DNA from: Photobacterium lipolyticum
GTDB lineage: Bacteria > Pseudomonadota > Gammaproteobacteria > Enterobacterales > Vibrionaceae
Reading direction: 5' to 3'
Length of the DNA stretch: 34,939 nt
Assembly: GCF_003026475.1 (NCBI RefSeq)
Contig: NZ_PYMC01000027.1
Location: forward strand, 1 to 34,939
A model generated the notes under the pieces. The model was not told the origin of the DNA and did no database searches. It worked only from the letters and a program-made list of their open reading frames with translations. Shown here piece by piece: positions 24,262-33,900 of the stretch; the first letter of the stretch is position 1; each line of letters begins with the position of its first letter. A program made the position numbers and the translations under genes.

Positions 24262-25544
24262 ACAAAATAAAATCAGCCAAGCAACTGACATTCACCTATT
24301 TTTCGATTGTAGCATTTGCCATTATTGCGATTCATTTCTCTGTCTTTGATTCTACACTTGAAGGCGTAGAACAATTAAATGCGCAAAACCGCCTGATCTA
24401 CACCAAGCAAATCGCCCAAGAATTGCTGGCAGACAGTGATGAAACTGATATTGCTATTCCCCCTTACAGCCATGCCTATATTGGCCAAGAGAATTTACCG
24501 GATGGCATCGTCATTCCCGATGATATCCAGTTCGATCAAGCATTCGAAGTTGCTAGCCCAGATCCTATAGATGCTGAATATTTCATGATGAAAACCCGGT
24601 TCACGATTAAAGGTGAATTGAAAGACACTTATCTACTGCATTTCGATGAAATTTATGAGATCAGTGAAGAACAAATGTTCTGGACCCAAACCAAACAGCT
24701 ATCGATCTCTTTTGCATTACTTATCATCACCTTGATTGTGGTTCTTCGTATCTCAGAGCGATTAACCAGCCCATTTTCTCAATTAACCGATGAACTTAAA
24801 AATCGTTCACCTCATGATCTCTCACCAATACATCTGCCACCAGGCACTGCAACGAAAGAACTACTACAACTTGTTGACAGCTTGAATCAATATCAGGCTC
24901 AGATCCATGATTCGATTGAACGCGAACGCTCATTCAATCGTTATGCCAGCCATGAATTACGAACCCCGCTCATGGTGATCAAAGGCGCAGTTTCACTGCT
25001 GGGGCAATCGGATGAGCCTGCATTTATTGAGAAGCAGCGAAATCGGTTATTGCATGCCAGTAACGAAATGAATGACTTTGTCACGACACTGCTCTCACTC
25101 ACCCGCGATGAAGATCTGTCGAAGCTGTCTCTGCGTAGCCTCGATAAAAAAGAGTTACAGCAAATCGTTTCTGCGCATAGCCACTTACTGGATAACAAAT
25201 CCGTGGTATGTGAAGTGATAGTCAGCGCTGAAACCAAAGTGAAAATACCGGAAACCACTTTAAAGATCTTAATTGGTAACCTGATCAAAAATGCGTTTGC
25301 CTGCACAGATGATGGCAAGGTAACAATTCACGTATCACCGCAGGCCATCAAAATCATTGATAGCGGCATAGGGTTAGGCGCAAAGCCGCGCGGCATTGAT
25401 GGATATGGTTTAGGACTGGTGATTGCCAATGATATCTGCCGTAAATATGGCTGGCTACTCGATCTGACAAACAATGAAAATGGTGGTTGCACCGCCATAA
25501 TCACACTGCAGCAGGGCGAAAAACCCAGCGATACACCAGCATAA
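24258..25544 (+). CDS. Sensor histidine kinase, partner of the preceding regulator
   Basis: Codes for 428 residues from a GTG that overlaps the regulator's TGA. TM1 about 9-27, a periplasmic sensor of about 115 residues, TM2 about 147-163, HAMP-like linker, phosphoacceptor H232 (RYASHELRTPLMVIKGAVSLL), N box (LIGNLIKNAFACTDDGKV) and G boxes (IDSGIGLG, GYGLGLVIANDIC). The periplasmic domain is acidic and rich in D/E, and I recognise no ligand-binding family. The N box has FACTDDG where most kinases have KYTPEG-like residues. The neighbouring lipid-carrier translocase gene makes an envelope signal plausible. Confidence 0.88.
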   Translation: MNKIKSAKQLTFTYFSIVAFAIIAIHFSVFDSTLEGVEQLNAQNRLIYTKQIAQELLADSDETDIAIPPYSHAYIGQENLPDGIVIPDDIQFDQAFEVASPDPIDAEYFMMKTRFTIKGELKDTYLLHFDEIYEISEEQMFWTQTKQLSISFALLIITLIVVLRISERLTSPFSQLTDELKNRSPHDLSPIHLPPGTATKELLQLVDSLNQYQAQIHDSIERERSFNRYASHELRTPLMVIKGAVSLLGQSDEPAFIEKQRNRLLHASNEMNDFVTTLLSLTRDEDLSKLSLRSLDKKELQQIVSAHSHLLDNKSVVCEVIVSAETKVKIPETTLKILIGNLIKNAFACTDDGKVTIHVSPQAIKIIDSGIGLGAKPRGIDGYGLGLVIANDICRKYGWLLDLTNNENGGCTAIITLQQGEKPSDTPA

Positions 25545-25561
25545 AATTGGTAAACATTGCA

Positions 25562-25600
25562 TTTTTTTACATCAACATTGTCTTTTTTTTTACATCAACA
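25562..25600 (+). repeat. 16-bp direct repeat upstream of the DUF368 gene
   Basis: TTTTTTTACATCAACA occurs at 25562-25577 and again at 25585-25600, 23 bases apart, about two helical turns. The spacing suits paired binding by an OmpR/PhoB-type regulator such as the one encoded just upstream. A TATAAT follows at 25604-25609. Confidence 0.6.
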
Positions 25601-25601
25601 C

Positions 25602-25664
25602 GGTATAATGCCAATCAGGACAATTATCTGGTTAATTCAGAGCATTATCCCGATTGGTATAACC
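25602..25664. repeat. Imperfect palindromic repeat in the DUF368 leader
   Basis: CCAATC (25611-25616) and GATTGG (25652-25657) anchor imperfect arms of about 25 bases (AATCAGGACAAT against ATTATCCCGATT). It looks like one of the small palindromes scattered through vibrio genomes; part of it (ACCAATC) recurs near 26680. It overlaps the TATAAT noted above. Confidence 0.5.
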
Positions 25665-25703
25665 TGTATTTCACAGTTCCATTAACACATATTACGGACA
25701 ACA

Positions 25704-26618
25704 ATGAGCAAACTTTTTACCTTTCTAAAAGGCGCCGCAATGGGGGCTGCCGATGTGGTTCCGGGTGTCTCTGGTGGTACAATTGCATTTATCACCGGTA
25801 TTTACGATACTCTGCTTGAAAGCATTCGCCGTGTTAACCCAAGTCTGATTGGTACTTTACGCAAAGGTGGATTTAAGGCCGCATTCGAGCATATCAACGG
25901 CACATTTCTGATTGTTCTGTTCTCCGGTATTCTGACCAGTATCTTCACCCTGGCCCGTTTCATTACCTGGATGCTTCACACTCACCCCATTCCACTATGG
26001 TCGTTTTTCTTTGGTTTGATCATTGCCTCTGTCATACACATGTTCAAACAAGTTGAAGCCTGGAAGATCACCCGCTTCATCGCTATTATCGCAGGAGCGC
26101 TGTTTGCTTACGGAATAACAGTGCTCCATCCTCTTAACATGGAGCCTACCTCTCTTAATTTCATGATTGCCGGCTCAATTGCCATTTGCGCTATGATCCT
26201 GCCAGGAATTTCAGGTAGTTTTATTCTGTTATTGTTAGGCATGTACGGGCCAATTTTAACAGCAGCCAAATCGCTTGATATTGCTCCGCTAGCGCTATTT
26301 GCTACCGGCTGCGTGATTGGTCTGCTGACCTTCTCGCACCTGCTGTCATGGGTTTTACGTAACTATCGCGATATTGCACTGACTTTCTTAACGGGATTAA
26401 TGGTCGGTACGCTAAGCAAAATATGGCCATGGAAAGAAACCTTAACCTGGCGCACCAATTCCGGTGGTATGCAAGTACCGCTACAGCAGCACAACCTTTC
26501 ACCGTTCAGCTTTGAACAGATCACAGGGCAACCCGATCTGATTGGCTATGCCGTTGTTGCCATGCTACTGGGTATTACCCTGGTATGGGGACTGGAAAAA
26601 TGCACTGAACAATCCTAA
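25704..26618 (+). CDS. popT: DUF368 (PopT-type) undecaprenyl-phosphate translocase
   Basis: Codes for 304 residues with about eight to ten membrane segments. DUF368 hallmarks are clear: KGAAMGAADVVPGVSGGTIA followed by FITGIYDTLL at the N-terminus, and AICAMILPGISGSFILLLLG with MYGPIL in the second half; these form two inverted repeats (PGVSGG / PGISGS). DUF368 proteins were shown in Vibrio cholerae and Gram-positive bacteria to return the lipid carrier undecaprenyl phosphate across the inner membrane for reuse in wall and polysaccharide synthesis. The upstream two-component system and direct repeats suggest regulated expression. A terminator follows. Confidence 0.9.
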   Translation: MSKLFTFLKGAAMGAADVVPGVSGGTIAFITGIYDTLLESIRRVNPSLIGTLRKGGFKAAFEHINGTFLIVLFSGILTSIFTLARFITWMLHTHPIPLWSFFFGLIIASVIHMFKQVEAWKITRFIAIIAGALFAYGITVLHPLNMEPTSLNFMIAGSIAICAMILPGISGSFILLLLGMYGPILTAAKSLDIAPLALFATGCVIGLLTFSHLLSWVLRNYRDIALTFLTGLMVGTLSKIWPWKETLTWRTNSGGMQVPLQQHNLSPFSFEQITGQPDLIGYAVVAMLLGITLVWGLEKCTEQS

Positions 26619-26640
26619 GCATTTTATTTGATTACCCAGA

Positions 26641-26676
26641 CCCTGTTATTGCGATTAAGTGAAATAGCAGGGTTTT
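26641..26676 (+). terminator. Terminator of the DUF368 gene
   Basis: CCCTGTTATT (26641-26650) pairs with AATAGCAGGG (26663-26672) apart from one mismatch, followed by TTTTAT. It lies 22 bases past the stop. Confidence 0.65.
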
Positions 26677-26773
26677 ATACCAATCCTTCTCGCAAAATCA
26701 CCGCATCAATCAGATCTTTACAAAATAGGAATGATATTATTCACAAACCTCATACAACTTATTCTGTTTAACT

Positions 26774-27304
26774 ATGCCACTATCCCAGAAAAGCAAAAAA
26801 CGTTCGACGTTGGCTCAAATGTTTGTCGCCTTTACTATTGGCTTTGGTTCGTTTCAACTTATTGACCATTTCTGGGCTGATTTCAGCACACTCGCTGAAA
26901 GCACCACACCTGACACCACAGAACCGAACAGCACAACGGCTACCACCTCACCTTTACAAACAGACGATGTATGCCAATTAAGCACTAAAGCCTGTACCCA
27001 ACAAGGTGCCAGCATTCAATTGAGCGATGATATCGTTCACCCGCTAAAGGCGACCGAAATTACGGTATTCTGGCCAGAGTTGCCTCAGGAAATTACGACG
27101 CTGGTGCTGTCACTCGAGGGACTAGAAATGATGATGGGCGTCTACCGATTGAAATTAACTAAAAACACCTCGGGAGAATTTCGTGGTGAGTTAATGCTGC
27201 CCTTTTGCACATCAAAGGAGATGACCTGGCAAGGCACTATCGAACCTTTTCTCTCGCCAGAACAAATAAAGCCTATTAACGTATCATTAAGGATGACAAA
27301 GTGA
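26774..27304 (+). CDS. Membrane-anchored periplasmic protein of unknown function
   Basis: Codes for 176 residues. One N-terminal membrane helix (LAQMFVAFTIGFGSFQLI, about 13-30) after a basic start, a Thr/Ser/Pro-rich linker (about 42-62), then a beta-rich periplasmic domain (about 68-176) with cysteine pairs CQLSTKAC and PFC. The stretch LEGLEMMMGVYRLKL ... FRGELMLPFCTSKEMTWQGT recalls FixH/YtkA-type beta-sandwich proteins that assist metal or oxidase assembly, but this is weak. No ribosome site is obvious before the ATG. It is convergent with the giant surface protein gene, 55 bases apart. Confidence 0.7.
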   Translation: MPLSQKSKKRSTLAQMFVAFTIGFGSFQLIDHFWADFSTLAESTTPDTTEPNSTTATTSPLQTDDVCQLSTKACTQQGASIQLSDDIVHPLKATEITVFWPELPQEITTLVLSLEGLEMMMGVYRLKLTKNTSGEFRGELMLPFCTSKEMTWQGTIEPFLSPEQIKPINVSLRMTK

Positions 27305-27359
27305 AGTAACAGAACCTAAACCTACTAATTCTCAGATGTAGCCGCCAGCATTCAACATA

Positions 27360-27995
27360 TTAATTTTTTTCAATATCCATTCGATACTTCAATTTCAAAC
27401 TAAATGCATCCACATCATTCGCTTCTATTAAATACCTCGTAACCCCCAGGCCTACCGTCCACTGCGAATTAATATCATAACCAAGCTCAACGCCCAGGTA
27501 CGGGTCAACACCCTCATCGCTATAGTGCAGAGAATTCCCCTGGTAGACACTGTCAAAATCAGCTTTCCAGTACATACCTCCAACACTCACTGCAAAATTG
27601 AAGGCATCCGCTTGCCAGGCCGAATAACTGACATCGACACCGACGCCGCTAGCCAGCACCGGTACCACCAGGGCAACACTCTGATGATATTCATCCGGAG
27701 AAGCCGTACTATTGCTGATCGTCGCACTTCCTTGTCCCTGGTCGATATAGCGTGCTGCCACCGACCACCTCGGATTAATCGAGTAGCCAATCCCTACCGT
27801 CCAATAGAAATCAGAGTCGTCACTGTCGATGACGGTATCAGCCTTCACCGCCGACCTTTCATGCGCTTTGCTCAACCCGAGATCTGATTCAACAAACCAA
27901 TTAGCCTGGCTGTTAAAACTCAGGAGAAGCAGTAGTCCCAGCCATCGTTTCCATCTATAGTGCCGCGTTAGGCCTAACAGAGTTAACAACAGCAT
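27360..27995 (-). other. Barrel module with internal signal-like peptide and possible internal start
   Basis: After the glycine tail, RHYRWKRWLGLLLLLSFN and SQANWFVES look like a type I signal peptide with cleavage after SQA. The following 185 residues alternate in the way of an 8-stranded OmpX/opacity-like barrel (WSVAARYIDQG, LGVELGYDIN, WTVGLGVTRYL). An ATG (27995-27993) is preceded by AGGAGG at 4 bases, made by the glycine codons, so the module could be translated separately. Confidence 0.5.
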
Positions 27996-30900
27996 TCCTC
28001 CTCCTATTCCCCCACCAGACTTGTTTTCAACCACAACAGAGCGCTTCAAGCTGACCTGAACTCTGACCACCGCTGTATCTTCCAGCCCATTCAGATCACG
28101 AATACGATAAGTGATAGTATCTACTCCTTCGAAGCCCTCTTTAGGCATATAGGTTAATGTTTGGTCGGTATTGATGATCACCTGTCCGTTTTGCGCCTCT
28201 GCAGCGATAACGGTCAAGCTGTCACCATCAGGATCACTGTCATTGGCCAGTACATTGATGAGCAATGCAGTCTTATCATCCGCCTGAGCCTGATCATCGG
28301 TTGCCACCGGCGATAGGCTATTCACCACATTTACAGTGACGTCCGCGAAGCTAGTTCCCCCACTGTTGTCTGTAATGCTGTAGCTGATTGTTGCCACACC
28401 ATAGAAATGATCTTCGGCGGTGTAGTACAGCTGGTTATTTATAATATCGACGGTTCCGAAATCCGCCACAGCATTAGCAATATCCAGAACATTGCCGTCA
28501 GCATCACTGTCATTGGCCAAAACATCGATGGTAATATTACTATTTAGGCTCATCGAGATGGCATCATTCTGGGCAACCGGCAATGTGTTTTTACTGACTC
28601 TGGCCGCAACACCACCTGGGTCAACAACGCTGCCATTTGCAATACCGTCATCGTCGTTGGGGCCACCATCTTCTATCCTCAGTTGAACACACCAATGACC
28701 TTGATTTAAGCCGATTACCCAGCTTTCATCTCCCGGAGGCGGACAATATCCACGTTCGCCTGGGGTCGACGACAGCTCGTTATAATCATCAATCACAAAA
28801 TCCCTCCAACCGGTACCATCGATATATTTGCGGTAAACCGCGTTAACAGGTATAGGGAGGCGCTGAGGAAATACGACCTTATAGCTCTGTCCTGCTTGTG
28901 GCAGGCCATAAGCAACAAAATCGAATACACCACCAATATTATCGGCTTCCTGATCAACTTCTAACTGTTCTGAAACCTCATTATCAAGAAGATGAGTTCC
29001 GCCTGTTATATTGCTGGCAACAGTAATACCTTTGCGCAAGCACACTCCAGCCTCACCTTCAACCAGATACCGAACCGATTCAGACACCTGTTCCTGAATC
29101 ACATTACATTCGCTGATTGCATCCTGATAATCAGGAATACCATCGTTATCATTGTCAGAGAAACCTTCTTCATTATCGGGGATCAAGTCACCATCCGTAT
29201 CTTCACTACCCAGTGATGCCAGCGCTTCAATGACTTCAAGATAAATATCTTTAGATACAAATAACGGTTCACTACCATCATCTTTCACCGTCAACTTGAA
29301 ATGATAAATACCTGGATTAAGTTGGGCTGGAGTAAAGATAAATTGCTCAGGAACCTGGCTGGTATTAACAATCAATGGCTCATCACTGCTCCATATATAT
29401 TGATGGCTATCATCAACATTGGCATCTGTTACCTCGGTCGATATAGTGACAGGTTCATTATTGTTAACGATAATCTGCCGTACCTCGGCTTGCTGAACAA
29501 TTGACGTCGTCACTTTAGGTGCAATATTCTTCTCAGAGATCCGTAGAGTATATTCCGTTTTACTGCCTAGATTCAGGCTTGGATCTAACGTGATCGTCAG
29601 TGCTTCATCACTTTCATTTTCTGCATCTTGAAAAATATTGAATTCGATTTTCCCTACCGTGCCATGTTCAATCGTCACTTTTCCATCTCGCAAATCATGA
29701 TCATACTGATTAGCGCTTCCTGATACTGAATATGGGATATCTACGGGATAAATAGGCGATTGACCATTAAGATAAACTTTAACGCTATGGCGAGTTCCTT
29801 CTGTTGTTTCACTATCTTTAGCGATCGTTACCAGCGGATAGACGGTCACTTTCTGACTCGCTTCGGCAGTGTTTCCCTGTGCATCTTCAGTGCGCCAATA
29901 GGCAATATTCTTACCTGGTGTGAAGAAAATCTGGCTGCCCCGCAATGAGACCGGGAGTGCCTCTCCATCGGTGTCACGGGCTGTCGCTACGCCCAAATCA
30001 ACTCTGGTAAACAACGCCGTTGCATTGACTTCAATATCGTCCGGTACGGTGATAATAGGTATACCGAGTTCAGCCTTCCCATTAATCACTAATGTCACTG
30101 TTGCCTGAACACTTTCTCCATTACCGTCACTTACTAAATATTGAAGCTCTACGTTGCCTGTAAAGCCAGCTGGAGCTTGATAAGTCAGTTTATCATCGTT
30201 GATAATCACTTCGCCGATACTGGCAGAAGCCGCAATAATAGTAAGCGTATCGCCGTCAATATCAGAATCGTTTTCCAATACATCAATTTCAAAGCGATTC
30301 TGTTCAGAATACTCCTCATCTAATGTTTCATCTTTGACCACAGGAGTGTCGTTGACCGCTTCAACATCAATCATCACTGTTGCGCTATTCGATTCTTCCC
30401 CTTCATTATCACTAATGGTGTAGCTAAAACTATCGCTACCCTGGCTGTTTTCATTTGGTTTGTACGTTACTGTTCCATCACTATTATCGATCAGCGAACC
30501 ACTCTTTGGCGCAGCACTAATTTTTAGCGTGGTGGTATCTAAGCTGCCATCCACATCACTGTCATTGGCGATAACATTGATAGTAATCGCGTTGTCTTCT
30601 TGTGTACTGGCATTGTCATCGTTAGCTAGCGGCGCATCATTCACCGGCTGCACAGTAAACATGACCGTCGCTATATTCGATATCATGCCCAGGTCATCAC
30701 GAACCTGATAGGTAAAGCTATCTTCACCACTAAAATTGATGATCGGTGTAAACAGAATAGCGCCGCTTTCTGCCACACTCACGCTGCCTTGCTCGGGCTG
30801 ACTAAACACCACAACACTGCTGCTGTCTAATTGGCCGTCAATATCATTATCATTACCCAGTACATTGATAGAATGCGTGCTGTCTTCAAGTAATGTAGCA

Positions 30901-33900
30901 ACATCATCACTGGCAACTGGCGCATCATTGATACTATTGACAGTCAAACTCACTGCCGTTGCTTCCGAGGTCGCATCTTCATTGTCCTGTACAACATACG
31001 TAAAGCTATCCGACCCGTAATAGTTTACCTCCGGCGTATAGGTCACCATACCGAGTTCAGAGACAACGACCTTACCCTTTTCAGGCTGGCTAACTATCGC
31101 GACAGTCGATACATCCACAGAACCATCGATATCACTGTCGTTTGACAATACCGATATCTCTACTGGCATATCTTCATTGGTAACAGCACTATCGACAACA
31201 GTTACCGGCGCATCATTAACACCGGCAATATTGATCCTGACTTCTGCTGTGTTGGACTGGCGATCACTCGTATCACGCACGGTATAGGTAAAGACATCGC
31301 TGCCCGCATAGTTTGCATCCGGCTCATAGCGTATCTGCCCCTCTTCAATGGCCACAGCGCCGTGCTCCGGTTGGCTGACAATAGCCAGGGTGTCGCTGTC
31401 TGCACTATCACCTTGATCTGGATCTGTGTCGTTGGCCAGTACATCAATCAATACCGCCAGCTCTTCATCAGTAGATGCCATATCTGCGTTTGCAACTGGA
31501 TCATCATCAACAGCTGTTACGGTGATTGTCACTTTAGCCGCTTCTGACAGCCCACCATACACATCTTCCACCCGGTAGTAGAAGCTGTCGGTACCGGCAA
31601 AATCCTTATCAGGTGAATATGTCACTACACCTGTTCCGGTATTCACTTTGGTGCTGCCGTGGACAGGCTGTGTCGTTACCGTGACACTTGCCAAATTGAT
31701 CACGCTATCGCTATCGCTGTCATTATCCAGCACAACAATCGCCACGCTATTGTCTTCTGCGACCGATTTAGCATCATCAGTTAATACGGGCACATTGTTG
31801 CCAATGGTAAAGTTATAGCTGGAAGTATCATCGATACCGCCGAAGGCATTACCCGCCGTATCGATTAGTGCGTCGGCCGAGATATGGACATAATAGCTAT
31901 GCGTGGGAGTAAAGAGAGTTTTGAGATCTATTGTCAGTGTCGCACCATCAATAACTGCCTGTTCACCGCTCAGGTGGATAGTTTCAAGCAAGCTATCATC
32001 ACTTTCATCATAGATGCGGACACTTCCCGCACCCGCTACGACTGCCTCATTAAATACCAACACCAGTGACGCATTATGCTGCACATTATCCGCATCGTCG
32101 TCTGGCGTTAGCGACTGGATATAAGGGTATAAGCCGTCAAAATAAATACCATAGCGATCAGCGGCCAAACTCTCATTACCAGCCATATCAGTAAAGACGC
32201 CTTTTGCTACATCCACCGTTATCATACCGCTATCTGATGGCGTTAATGTTGCGCTGTAACCGGTACCGCTGCCTGCAAAGTCACTGAGGCTACCGCCGAC
32301 GACGGTGATGTCCCCGACCGCAAAGTCTGGGCTGGCTTCGCTCAGGGTAAAGGTCAGGCTGGCCGTTTCACCGGCTTTGAGGCTCGGGGTGTCGCTGCCG
32401 ATGCTGATGGTCGGCACCGCGGTATCGAGCGTAATGCTCAACTGGGTCGCCGCGGTGTTGTTGTTGCCTGCCGCATCAATGAAAGCACTGGCTGCCACAT
32501 CGATGGTGGCCGCCGCAGTACGATCGGTATCAGGGGTAAAGGTCGCGGTGTAACTGGTACCACTACCGGCAAAGCCACTGAGGCTACCACCGACCACGGT
32601 GATATCCCCGACCGCAAAGTCAGGGCTGGACTCACTCAGGGTGAAGGTCAAGCTGGCCGTTTCACCCGCTTTGAGGCTCGGGGTGTCGCTGCCGATGCTA
32701 ATAGTCGGCAGCACGGTATCCAGGTTGATACTGAGCCGGTTCGCCGCGGTATTATTATTGCCGGCACTGTCGGTGAAGGCATTGGCCGCCACATCGATGG
32801 TCGCCGCCGCAGTACGATCGGTATCCGGGGTAAAGGAGGCGGTATACGTGGTGCCACTGCCGGCAAAGCCACTGAGACTTCCGCCTACGACGGTGATGTC
32901 CCCGACCGCAAAGTCTGAACTGGCTTCCGTTAAGATAAAGGTCAGGGCCGCGATTTCGCCCGCTTTGAGGCTGGCTTTGTCACTGGCGATACTGATAGTC
33001 GGCACCGCGGTATCGAGCGTAATGCTCAACTGGGTCGCCGCGGTATTGTTGTTGCCGGCCGCATCAATGAAGGCATTGGCCGCCACATCGATGGTCGCCG
33101 TCGCGGTACGGTCACTGTCCGGGGTAAAGGTCGCCGTATACGTGGTGCCACTGCCGGCAAAGCCACTGAGGCTACCGCCGACGACGGTGATGTCCCCGAC
33201 CGCAAAGTCTGGGCTGGCTTCGCTCAGGGTAAAGGTCAGGCTGGCCGTTTCACCGGCTTTGAGGCTCGGCGTGTCGCTGCCGATGCTAATAGTCGGCAGC
33301 ACGGTATCCAGACTGATACTGAGCTGAATCGCGGCAGTATTGTTGTTTCCGGCACTGTCGGTGAAGGCATTGACCTCCACATCGATAGTCGCGGCCGCAG
33401 TACGATCGGTATCCGGGGTAAATGTCGCGGTATACGTGGTGCCGCTGCCACTGAAGCCACTCAGAGAACCGCCCACCACAATAATATCACTGGCTGCAAA
33501 ATCAGAGCTGGCTTCGCTCAGGGTAAAGGTCAGTGACGCGGTCTCACCCGCTTTGAGGCTCGGCTTATTGCTGGCGATGCTGATGGTCGGCAGCAAGGTA
33601 TCGAGCGTAATGCTCAGCTGGATTGCTGCGGTATTGTTGTTTCCGGCACTGTCGGTGAAGGCATTGGCCGCCACATCGATAGTGGCTGCCGCGGTACGAT
33701 CGGTATCCGGGGTAAAGGTCGCCGTATACGTGGTGCCACTGCCGGCAAAGCCACTGAGACTTCCGCCTACGACGGTGATGTCCCCGACCGCAAAGTCTGA
33801 ACTGGCTTCCGTTAAGATAAAGGTCAGGGCCGCGATTTCGCCCGCTTTGAGGCTCGGGGTGTCGCTGGCGATACTGATAGTCGGCAGCACAGTATCGAGG

